Shown in pieces: positions 1-6,978 of a stretch of DNA of 29,682 nt (position 1 is the first letter of the stretch; each line of letters opens with the position of its first letter). Source of the DNA: an uncultured Acidobacteriota bacterium (GTDB taxonomy: Bacteria; Acidobacteriota; Thermoanaerobaculia; Gp7-AA8); NCBI GenBank assembly GCA_946887105.1, contig CAMPKJ010000028.1, positions 1-29,682 of the forward strand, given 5' to 3'. A program made the translations under genes and the position numbers. Under the pieces are notes generated by a model. That model saw only the letters and a list, made by a program, of their open reading frames with translations. It was not told where the DNA came from and searched no databases.

Positions 1-169
1 ACCGGATCGCGTGGACGATTGCCTGCAGCAGGTGCGATTTCCCCGAGCCCACGGGTCCGACGAGAAAAAGCGGATTGATCGCGCGTTGCGAGTCCTGAGC
101 GACGTCGACCGCGGCAGCGAACGCGGCTTGGGAGCTTTCACTGATCACAAATGAGGCAAACGTTTGCAC
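1..169 (-). CDS. DnaA/Hda-type AAA+ ATPase, N-terminal part (cut by window edge)
   Basis: Only the first 56 residues are inside the window; the rest lies to the left. The protein reads VQTFASFVISESSQAAF, then NPLFLVGPVGSGKSHLLQAI, matching the start of the DnaA AAA+ domain: a short pre-strand, then a Walker A motif GPVGSGKS at about residues 38-45 followed by HLLQAI. DnaA proper has about 100 residues before this domain. Here translation starts almost directly at it, as in Hda-like proteins, so this is more likely a DnaA-domain paralogue than the initiator itself. The GTG start at 169 is chosen because an in-frame TAG sits at 196-194 and AAGGGGG lies 9 nt upstream of the GTG. The gene diverges from the kinase gene. 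Its role is unknown; loading or regulatory ATPases of this type act on DNA or on partner proteins. Confidence 0.8.
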   Translation of the reverse strand, partial: MQTFASFVISESSQAAFAAAVDVAQDSQRAINPLFLVGPVGSGKSHLLQAIVHAIR

Positions 170-190
170 GGGATCGTGCCCCCTTGGCCG

Positions 191-219
191 AGGCTATGGA
201 ACCCGCGGGGCGCGGTCAA
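191..219 (-). promoter_or_regulatory. Sigma70-like promoter of the DnaA-type gene
   Basis: On the minus strand TTGACC (219-214) and TAGCCT (196-191) are separated by exactly 17 nt. The expected transcript start is near 184, giving a leader of about 15 nt that contains the AAGGGGG ribosome-binding site at 185-179. The prediction rests on sequence alone. Confidence 0.5.
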
Positions 220-220
220 G

Positions 221-240
221 GCGCGTCGCGAGCGACGCGC
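221..240. promoter_or_regulatory. Perfect 20-bp palindrome, likely operator
   Basis: GCGCGTCGC (221-229), centre GA, then GCGACGCGC (232-240) form a perfect 9-bp inverted repeat. It lies between the two divergent promoters: one base upstream of the -35 of the DnaA-type gene (214-219) and directly against the TAGAAT -10 of the kinase gene (241-246). A dimeric regulator bound here could control both genes. Chance palindromes of CG-rich words are commoner in this G+C-rich DNA, which lowers certainty. Confidence 0.5.
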
Positions 241-246
241 TAGAAT
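241..246 (+). promoter_or_regulatory. -10 element (TAGAAT) of the kinase gene
   Basis: TAGAAT ends 14 nt before the ATG at 261, so the leader would be only about 6-9 nt. No convincing -35 is seen; the palindrome at 221-240 occupies that spacer, as expected if a regulator assists or blocks polymerase. Confidence 0.4.
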
Positions 247-260
247 CCCGGTTCTCGCAG

Positions 261-3251
261 ATGCTCCAACCCGGTTCCCGCCTCGGCCGTTATGAAATCC
301 GCTCGCTGATCGGTGCGGGCGGGATGGGTGAGGTGTATCTCGCGCACGACGGGCAGTTGCAGCGGCCGGTGGCGCTGAAGGTCCTCTCCGCCGCGGTGCG
401 GAGCGACGAGGACCTGCGCAAGCGGCTGGCGTACGAGGCCCGCGCGGCGTCGGCACTCAACCATCCGAACATTCTCACGGTCTACGACGTCGGTCAGATC
501 GGCGAGGAGCATTTCATCGCCACGGAGTTCGTCGACGGCGTGACGCTCCGGCAGCGCATGTCGCGCGCGGAGCCGCCGCTCGGCGAGACGGTGGACATCG
601 CCGTGCAGATCGCCTCGGCGCTCGCGGCGGCCGAGGCGGCGGGGCTGGTGCATCGCGACGTCAAGCCGGACAACATCATGTTGCGCCGCGACGGCTACGT
701 GAAACTCCTCGACTTCGGACTGGCGCGGCAGGCCGATACGCCCGATCCCGACGTCAAGAAAACCGATCCGTTCGTCGTGCGCGGCACCGTCTTCTACATG
801 TCGCCCGAACAACTGCGTGGCCGCACGCTCGACACGCGCAGCGACATCTGGAGCGTCGGCGTGATGCTGTACGAGCTGATCAGCGGACGTCTGCCGTTCG
901 AAGGCGACAGCTCGTCGGACATCGCCGCGAACATCCTGCGCAGCGAGCCTCTGCCGTTGACCCGCCCGAACGGCGTGCCGGTCTCGCCGCGGCTCGCCGC
1001 CATCGTCGCGCGCGCGATGGACAAGGATCGCTTGCGCCGCTACCAGAGCGCACGCGATCTGCTCGAAGAGCTGCAGGCACTGAAGGCGGATCTCGATCGC
1101 GAGAGCAGCAACCTAGTCTCGAGGTCGGTCATGGCCACCACCGAGAGCGTGATGATCGACGCTCCGCCGCCGACCAACCTGCCGCAGAAAATGACGCCGC
1201 TGGTCGGCCGCGACGCGGAACGCGACGACGTCCTCTCGCTCCTGCGCAAGGACGACGTGCGCATGGTCACGCTCACCGGTCCCGGCGGCACCGGCAAGAC
1301 CCGGCTCAGTCTGGCCATCGGCGCTGAGCTGCTGCGCGAGATGGACGACGGCGTCTGGTGGGTTTCCCTCGGCAGCATCCGCAATCCGGCTCTGGTGATC
1401 TCCGAGATCGCGGCGGTCTTCGATGTCGCTGAAGGCGGCGTGCCGTTGCTCGAGGGACTCGAGAACGCGCTGAATGGCAAGTCGCTGCTGGTCGTGCTCG
1501 ACAACTTCGAGCAGGTCCTCGACGCCGCGCCACTGATCGGCGAGCTGCTTCGGGCCGCACCGCGCGTGAAGGCGCTGGTCACCAGCCGCTCGCCGCTGCG
1601 CGTCGAAGGAGAACGCGAATACGCGGTGCCGCCGCTCACGACGCCGCCGCTCGACCTCCCGCTGACCGCCGAGGCGCTGGCCGGATATGCGTCGGTGGCG
1701 TTGTTCGTCGAGCGCGCCACCGCGGTCAAGAGCGACTTCGCGCTGACGCAGGAAAATGCGCGCGCCATCGCCGAGATCTGCGTGCATCTCGACGGACTGC
1801 CGCTGGCCATCGAGCTCGCCGCCGCGCGCGTGAAAGTGCTGCCGCCGAAAGCGATGCTCTCGCGCGTCGAGAACCGCCTGAAGCTGCTCAGCGGCGGCTC
1901 GCCCCATCTGCCCGAACGCCAGCAGACCATGCGCGCCGCGATCTCGTGGGGCTACAACCTGCTCGAGCATTCCGACCAGCACCTGTTCGCGACGCTGTCG
2001 GTCTTTCGCGGTGGATTCACGCTGGAGCATGCGGAACGGCTGGTCGACGACTCGCACGATGTTCTGGACGGCATCTCCTCCCTGATCGACAAGGCATTCG
2101 TGCGCCGCGATCCTGCATCGCGCGATGAAGAGCCGCGGTTCATGATCCTGGAAACGATCCGCGAGTACGGGCTGGAGTGTCTGACCGAGCAGGCGCGCGA
2201 TCTCACGATCCGGAAAGCGCACGCCATGCTGATGGCCGCGATCGCGGAAGAGAACGAGCTCGAGGTCGAGCGGCTGCACGTCGACGAAGACAACATGCGC
2301 ACCGCCATCGAGTTCGCCGTGCAATCGCGCGACGCGGAGCTCGCGCTGCGGCTCGGCTCCTCGCTCTGGTGGTCGTGGTACGTGCGCGGCCAGTACGCCG
2401 AAGGACGCAGCACGCTCGCCACCATTCTCGACGTGCCAGGCGGTGAGGACGTTCCGGTGCGCGCCAAGGCGCAGACCGGCGCCGGCGCGATGGCGTTCTT
2501 CCAGTGCGACTACGACCAGGCCATCAAGCTCCTCGAGTCGAGCATCGATCTGGCGCGCAAGCACGGCGATCCGGTCAGCCTCGCGCGCTCGCTGCAATAT
2601 CGCGGATCGATCGCGCGCGAGCGCGGTGAATACGAGCACGCCATCGATCTGCACCAGCTCTCGCGCACGATCTGGGCGGAGCTCGAAGACCGCGCCAGCG
2701 TCGGACGCGCGCTCAACTACATCGGCTTCGCGTCATGGCTGAACGGCGACTTCGCGCGCACGTTCGAGCTGTGCGAGGGAACGCTGCAGCTGTTCCGCGA
2801 CCGCCGCGATACGGAGGGCGTGGCGTGGTCGCTGCTGAATCTCGCCGCGGCGGCGTTGTACTCGGGTGATCTCGAGCGCGCCGAGGAGCGGCTCGATGAG
2901 TGCCTCTCCTGGTCGCGCGCCGGCGGTTACAAGGAAGGCATCGCCTGGTCGCTGAATCTCCTCGGCGCGGCATTGCGCGAGCGCGGCGAAGCATGGCGCG
3001 CCGAGACCATCCTGCAGGACAGCCTGCGGCTGCACTGGGAGCTCGGCGATCGCTGGCGCAGTTGCAGCGTGCTCGAAACGCTCGGCGGCCTGCGCCGCGA
3101 TCCGCGGCTGATCGGCGCCGCCGCCGCGCTGCGCGCGCGACTCGGGACGCCGGTGCCGCCGGTGGAACGCCGTCAGTACGAAGCGGACGTGGCGGCGGTG
3201 GGAACGTCGCCGTTCGACGTCGCGGACGCGGTGGAAGAGGCGTTGGTGTAG
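261..3251 (+). CDS. Serine/threonine protein kinase fused to a STAND-type ATPase and TPR repeats
   Basis: This 996-residue cytoplasmic signalling protein has three parts. (1) A Hanks-type kinase, about residues 10-275: glycine loop GAGGMGEVY (18-26), catalytic lysine K40, HRDVKPDN with D133, DFG 151-153, GT..YMSPEQ near 180; all key residues are present. (2) An NB-ARC/COG3903-type ATPase, about 310-640: Walker A GPGGTGKT (340-347), Walker B VVLDNFEQ (411-418), and the TSRSPLRVEGE sensor region. (3) About ten helical TPR-like repeats from about 680 to 950, ending in the tail usual for COG3903 proteins (RLIGAAAALRARLG). No transmembrane segment is evident, unlike PknB-type kinases. By family knowledge the TPRs would sense or bind a ligand, the ATPase would act as an oligomerising switch, and the kinase would be the output. 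Partner and substrate are unknown. The last 79 bases overlap the antisense end of the next gene. Confidence 0.93.
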   Translation: MLQPGSRLGRYEIRSLIGAGGMGEVYLAHDGQLQRPVALKVLSAAVRSDEDLRKRLAYEARAASALNHPNILTVYDVGQIGEEHFIATEFVDGVTLRQRMSRAEPPLGETVDIAVQIASALAAAEAAGLVHRDVKPDNIMLRRDGYVKLLDFGLARQADTPDPDVKKTDPFVVRGTVFYMSPEQLRGRTLDTRSDIWSVGVMLYELISGRLPFEGDSSSDIAANILRSEPLPLTRPNGVPVSPRLAAIVARAMDKDRLRRYQSARDLLEELQALKADLDRESSNLVSRSVMATTESVMIDAPPPTNLPQKMTPLVGRDAERDDVLSLLRKDDVRMVTLTGPGGTGKTRLSLAIGAELLREMDDGVWWVSLGSIRNPALVISEIAAVFDVAEGGVPLLEGLENALNGKSLLVVLDNFEQVLDAAPLIGELLRAAPRVKALVTSRSPLRVEGEREYAVPPLTTPPLDLPLTAEALAGYASVALFVERATAVKSDFALTQENARAIAEICVHLDGLPLAIELAAARVKVLPPKAMLSRVENRLKLLSGGSPHLPERQQTMRAAISWGYNLLEHSDQHLFATLSVFRGGFTLEHAERLVDDSHDVLDGISSLIDKAFVRRDPASRDEEPRFMILETIREYGLECLTEQARDLTIRKAHAMLMAAIAEENELEVERLHVDEDNMRTAIEFAVQSRDAELALRLGSSLWWSWYVRGQYAEGRSTLATILDVPGGEDVPVRAKAQTGAGAMAFFQCDYDQAIKLLESSIDLARKHGDPVSLARSLQYRGSIARERGEYEHAIDLHQLSRTIWAELEDRASVGRALNYIGFASWLNGDFARTFELCEGTLQLFRDRRDTEGVAWSLLNLAAAALYSGDLERAEERLDECLSWSRAGGYKEGIAWSLNLLGAALRERGEAWRAETILQDSLRLHWELGDRWRSCSVLETLGGLRRDPRLIGAAAALRARLGTPVPPVERRQYEADVAAVGTSPFDVADAVEEALV

Positions 3252-5368
3252 GCACGCCCGCCGCGAATCTTCTCCAGCGTCTCCTGATGCCGCAGCAGCG
3301 GCGCCATCTCGTCCACCGGAAACTTTCCCGGATACAACCGCGCCAGCGCGCTGGCAATCGCCAATCCCACGTGCACCGAGCGCAGCGCGCGCCGGTCCGT
3401 GATCCGGATCCGCACGCCGCCGCACTCCTCGCCTTTGTGTACGCTCGCCGCCGGCGTGAACCGCACGGCCGTCAACGACACGCCCGGCAGCGGACCGGCG
3501 GCGCGAATCAATGCGGCGCCATCGATGTAGGGCGCGCCGAGAATCTCGAACGGCGTCTCCGTTCCGCGTCCCACCGACAATGCGCGCTCCATCAATCCGA
3601 TCCCCGGATACAGCGCCGCCGCGTTCAGCGAGCGCATGTTCGGCGACGTGTTGATCCACGGCAGGCCGGCCTCGTCCTGCCAGAGCGCGCGGTTCCATCC
3701 CTTCACCGGAATCACCGTCAGGTCCACATCGATCGGACGCTCGTCGCGGAACTGCCGCGCGAGCTCGCCGACCGTCTTGCCGTGACGGATCGGCAGCGGA
3801 TGCCAGCCGACGAAATCCGTCTTCCCTTCCAGCACCGGGCCTTCCACCACTTCGCCGCCGATCGGATTCACGCGATCGAGCACGACGAACTTCTTCTTCG
3901 TCTCCGCCGCCGCTTCCATCGCCAGACCCATGGTCGAGATGTACGTGTAGAAGCGCGTACCGATGTCCTGGATGTCGAACACCAGCGCGTCGACGTTGGC
4001 CAGTTGCTCCGCCGACGGCTTGCGGCGCTCGCCATACAGACTGAACACCGGGATGCCGTGGTACTGCTCGTCGCCGACCTTCTCATCCGCGGTGCCGCGC
4101 AGTCCGTGCTCCGGCGTGAAGATCGCCGCGAGCGTGACGCCGGACGCGCTGCGCAGCAGATCCACGGTCGGATTTCCGTAGCGATCGATGCCCGTGTGAT
4201 TGGTGATGAGGCCGATGCGCATCCCGCGCAGCGCCGCGTAGCCGCTCGCGTGCAGCACGTCGATGCCGTTCATCGCGCCGGCGCCGCCGAGGATGTAGCC
4301 GACGCGGCGCGCGGGCGGAGTGAACGTGACGTCGGCCAGCGACTCCGCGACGAGCGTGCCCAGGCGATGCTGCAGCGCGACCACGCTCCCTTTGCCGTCG
4401 GGGTGCACGCGATTCGAGAGGAACACATAGAACGTGCGCGACGATGGATCGATCCAGAGGAAGCCGCCCGTCCATCCCGTGTGGCCGAACGATCCCTGCG
4501 GAAAGAGCGCGCCGCGCGGACGGCTGTAGTTCGAGTCGATGTCGAAGCCGGCCGCGCGATGCACCGCCACTTCCGGCGGCGACGCGACTTCGGTCATCGC
4601 GCGCCGGTCCATCACCCAGCGCGCGAACTTCGCCAGATCGGCCGCGGTCGTGAACATCCCCGCGTGCCCGGCCACGCCGCCCATGCGCCGCGCGGTCGGA
4701 TCGTGGACGACGCCGCGCAATCCATCCTCCGTCGGCGCGATGCGCGACGAGAGCTTCGGTTTGAAGGTCGTGTCGTGCATGGCCAGCGGCGCGAAGATGT
4801 TCTTCCTTGCGAACACGTCCAGCGGCTCGCCGGAAACGCGGCGGACCACTTCGCCGAGGAGGATGTAGTTGACGTCCGAGTAGCGGAAGATCGCGCCGGG
4901 ACGGTTCTGCGGGACCTGTTCGAGCGCGCGGCGCACGCCTTCCGCATAGCCGCTCCAGTCGACGCGATCGAGCCCGGGCCGCAGTCCCGACGTGTGCGTG
5001 AGCAGATGGCGCAGCGTGACCGCGTCGTCCGTGAACTCCGGGAGCACGCTGCGCAGCGGTTGGTCGAGCGACAGCTTCCCGCGCTCGATCAGCAGCCAGA
5101 TCGACGGCGCCGTGGCCACGACTTTCGTGATGGACGCCGCGTCGAAGATCGTGTCGGTGGTCATGCGCTCGACGCGCGGCTCCAGCGCGCGATTGCCGTA
5201 CGCGCGCAGCACGCGCTCGCCGCCATGCTCGATCAGCAACACTCCGCCGGGCAGACGCCGCTCCGCGATGGCGTCGCGGACCGCCACGTCGATCTCGACG
5301 AGCTTCTCGTCGCGAAACCCGGCCCCTGCGAGAAGAAAGAAAGAGAGGAGAAGAACGAAACGCCGCAC
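3173..5368 (-). CDS. Secreted fusion: AmiE-like serine hydrolase (beta-lactamase fold) + exo-N-acetylmuramidase NamZ (GH171, DUF1343)
   Basis: This 731-residue protein starts with a signal peptide (MRRFVLLLSFFLLAGAG). Residues about 25-345 are a class C beta-lactamase/PBP-like hydrolase: SITK (S79, K82), YSD (163-165) and an HTG triad (296-298). Residues about 366-710 are a GH171 NamZ domain with GLITNHTG, FTPEHGLRG, FDIQDIGTRFYTYI and INTSPNM. NamZ releases terminal MurNAc from peptidoglycan fragments. The beta-lactamase-fold partner in Bacillus subtilis (AmiE) removes the stem peptide from MurNAc. Here both are in one exported chain, 25 nt downstream of nagZ, which strongly suggests a peptidoglycan-turnover unit. 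GTG 5368 is chosen for the signal peptide; TACGAT lies 6 nt upstream. The last 25 residues, rich in A, S and T, are read antisense through the kinase C-terminus and do not look like a NamZ tail. Esterase or peptidase activity of the first domain is an alternative. Confidence 0.9.
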   Translation of the reverse strand: MRRFVLLLSFFLLAGAGFRDEKLVEIDVAVRDAIAERRLPGGVLLIEHGGERVLRAYGNRALEPRVERMTTDTIFDAASITKVVATAPSIWLLIERGKLSLDQPLRSVLPEFTDDAVTLRHLLTHTSGLRPGLDRVDWSGYAEGVRRALEQVPQNRPGAIFRYSDVNYILLGEVVRRVSGEPLDVFARKNIFAPLAMHDTTFKPKLSSRIAPTEDGLRGVVHDPTARRMGGVAGHAGMFTTAADLAKFARWVMDRRAMTEVASPPEVAVHRAAGFDIDSNYSRPRGALFPQGSFGHTGWTGGFLWIDPSSRTFYVFLSNRVHPDGKGSVVALQHRLGTLVAESLADVTFTPPARRVGYILGGAGAMNGIDVLHASGYAALRGMRIGLITNHTGIDRYGNPTVDLLRSASGVTLAAIFTPEHGLRGTADEKVGDEQYHGIPVFSLYGERRKPSAEQLANVDALVFDIQDIGTRFYTYISTMGLAMEAAAETKKKFVVLDRVNPIGGEVVEGPVLEGKTDFVGWHPLPIRHGKTVGELARQFRDERPIDVDLTVIPVKGWNRALWQDEAGLPWINTSPNMRSLNAAALYPGIGLMERALSVGRGTETPFEILGAPYIDGAALIRAAGPLPGVSLTAVRFTPAASVHKGEECGGVRIRITDRRALRSVHVGLAIASALARLYPGKFPVDEMAPLLRHQETLEKIRGGRAYTNASSTASATSNGDVPTAATSASY

Positions 5369-5374
5369 GAACGT

Positions 5375-5380
5375 ATCGTA
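5375..5380 (-). promoter_or_regulatory. Possible -10 (TACGAT) before the AmiE-NamZ gene
   Basis: TACGAT lies in the 25-nt gap after nagZ and ends 6 nt before the GTG at 5368. Transcription from it would be leaderless. The gene may equally be read from nagZ; the motif is weak alone but matches the spacing seen at other genes in this window. Confidence 0.25.
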
Positions 5381-5393
5381 TGCGACGCGCCGC

Positions 5394-6827
5394 TCACTCG
5401 ATACGCACGGGCAGCGTTCCGGGCATCGGGATCTCTCCCCGCACCGCGCGCATCGCGGCGATCTGCATCACCGGCTGCGGCCCCCACGCACAAACGAACG
5501 TGCTGACCTCACCGAGCTCGCGCAGGATGTACGGACTGCCGAACGCGATGGCGATGGTTCTCCGCGCGTTGCGCTGCGCGAGCTCCCGGATCTCCTCGGG
5601 CACGCCGATCGTCCCCGCGCCCGACTTCGGCCGGATCGCGAGCAGGAGCAACAGTACGTCATCGCCGTGCGTCTCCCCCAGCTCGCGCAACGCATCGTCG
5701 AGTGGATCGCCGTGCGGATTCACGATCACGGTCGTCACGCGCGACGTTCGCAACGGCAGGAGATGATGCGTATCGCGCACGAGGGTGATGGAGCGCTCGG
5801 CGACGCTTCTTCTGTCAGAAACGCGCGACTTCGCTCGCAACACCCTCCCCACCGCCTCATCGATCCTCGTCTCACTGACCCTGCTCCGCACCGCCGCGAT
5901 CGCCGCGTCCGGATCGGGCGAGAACAACACCTGATCGCATCCCGCCTCGATCGCGCGCACCGCCGCCTCGCCTGGATCGAAGTGCGCCGCCAGGCCGCCC
6001 ATGTCCATCGCATCGGTGATCACCAGTCCATCGAACCCGAGCTCGTGGCGCAGCACGTCGATCGCGCGCTTCGACAGCGTGGCGGGCATCGTTCCACCGC
6101 GCGTCACCTCGTCATGCACCGTCCCATACACGTTCTCGAACGCCGCGCGCACGGGCGCCGGCGTGTCGTCGAGCGCCGGCACGGCGAGGTGACCGATCAT
6201 CACCGACGCCACACCCGCCTCGATCGCCGCACGAAAGGGGACGAACTCGACGCGCTCCAATCGCTGGCGATCGACGTCGAGCACCGGCAGCGCACGATGC
6301 GAATCGACATGCGTATCGCCATGTCCGGGAAAATGCTTGGCCGTGGCGAGACAGCCTTCGCTCTGCACGCCGCGCACGAACGCGGCTACATACCGCGCCA
6401 CGTCGTGCGCGTTCTCGCCGAAGCTGCGGGTGTTGATCACCGGATTGCGCGGATCGACGTTCACGTCCGCGACCGGCGCCAGGATGTGATTCACGCCGAT
6501 GCGCAATGCCTCGGCGGCGGTGATTCTCCCCTGCTCCTCCGCGAGCGCCGGATCCCCCGCCGCCGCAATCGCCATCGCCGGCGGTCCCCACGGCGCATCG
6601 GCAAAGCGCATCCCCATGCCCGCCTCGAGATCCGCGCTGATCAGCAACGGCACGCGCGCGCGCGACTGCAGGTGCGCATTCACGCGAGCGGTCTCGGCCG
6701 TGGTCGACTGAAACCAGATCACACCGCCGACGTGATTGTCGCGGACGTGATGTTCGAGCTCCTCGATGGGCGTGCCGGCACGCGCTGCGATAACGAAGAG
6801 CTGGCCAGCTTTCTCATCGAGATTCAT
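5394..6827 (-). CDS. nagZ: Beta-N-acetylhexosaminidase (GH3, NagZ), two-domain form
   Basis: This 477-residue protein cleaves beta-linked GlcNAc from GlcNAc-MurNAc(-peptide) fragments. The GH3 barrel spans about residues 1-330 and carries the NagZ signature KHFPGHGDTHVDSH (164-177), with the H177/D175 acid-base dyad, and the nucleophile D272 in VITDAMDMGG. Residues about 335-477 form a second alpha/beta domain (SITLVRDTHHLLPL, then VTTVIVNPHGD), as in the longer Bacillus-type NagZ and unlike the one-domain enzyme of E. coli. No signal peptide is seen from ATG 6827, so it is probably cytoplasmic, while its downstream partner at 3173-5368 is exported. TATAGT lies 10 nt before the ATG. The two genes form an apparent operon for cell-wall recycling. 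Confidence 0.93.
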   Translation of the reverse strand: MNLDEKAGQLFVIAARAGTPIEELEHHVRDNHVGGVIWFQSTTAETARVNAHLQSRARVPLLISADLEAGMGMRFADAPWGPPAMAIAAAGDPALAEEQGRITAAEALRIGVNHILAPVADVNVDPRNPVINTRSFGENAHDVARYVAAFVRGVQSEGCLATAKHFPGHGDTHVDSHRALPVLDVDRQRLERVEFVPFRAAIEAGVASVMIGHLAVPALDDTPAPVRAAFENVYGTVHDEVTRGGTMPATLSKRAIDVLRHELGFDGLVITDAMDMGGLAAHFDPGEAAVRAIEAGCDQVLFSPDPDAAIAAVRSRVSETRIDEAVGRVLRAKSRVSDRRSVAERSITLVRDTHHLLPLRTSRVTTVIVNPHGDPLDDALRELGETHGDDVLLLLLAIRPKSGAGTIGVPEEIRELAQRNARRTIAIAFGSPYILRELGEVSTFVCAWGPQPVMQIAAMRAVRGEIPMPGTLPVRIE

Positions 6828-6842
6828 GCGCGGCGCTACTAT

Positions 6843-6882
6843 ACGTTCCGAGTTTTGTGCGCCGCATCACGAAACGTTCCGA
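6843..6882. repeat. Direct repeat ACGTTCCGA spaced 31 bp
   Basis: ACGTTCCGA occurs at 6843-6851 and again at 6874-6882, three helical turns apart, in the 151-bp gap between divergent nagZ and the lamin-tail gene. This could be a pair of same-face regulator sites; it could also be chance. Nothing else is recognisable in the gap apart from the GAGG ribosome-binding site at 6970-6973. Confidence 0.3.
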
Positions 6883-6978
6883 ACTCGAAGACTTAACCTC
6901 CGCCCGAAGTTTCTCCTCCGATCCGCGTTTTTGGCGTTCTCGACCCCCCGGCCAATCCGTTCGAACCGTGAGGTAGTC

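Noticed and set aside
3252..5368. Two separate genes (serine hydrolase and NamZ)
   Set aside because: The frame is continuous through both domains with no stop and no second signal peptide, so a fusion is the direct reading.
6766..6978. Longer start of the lamin-tail gene
   Set aside because: It would bury the signal peptide 71 residues inside the protein and overlap the 5' end of nagZ.
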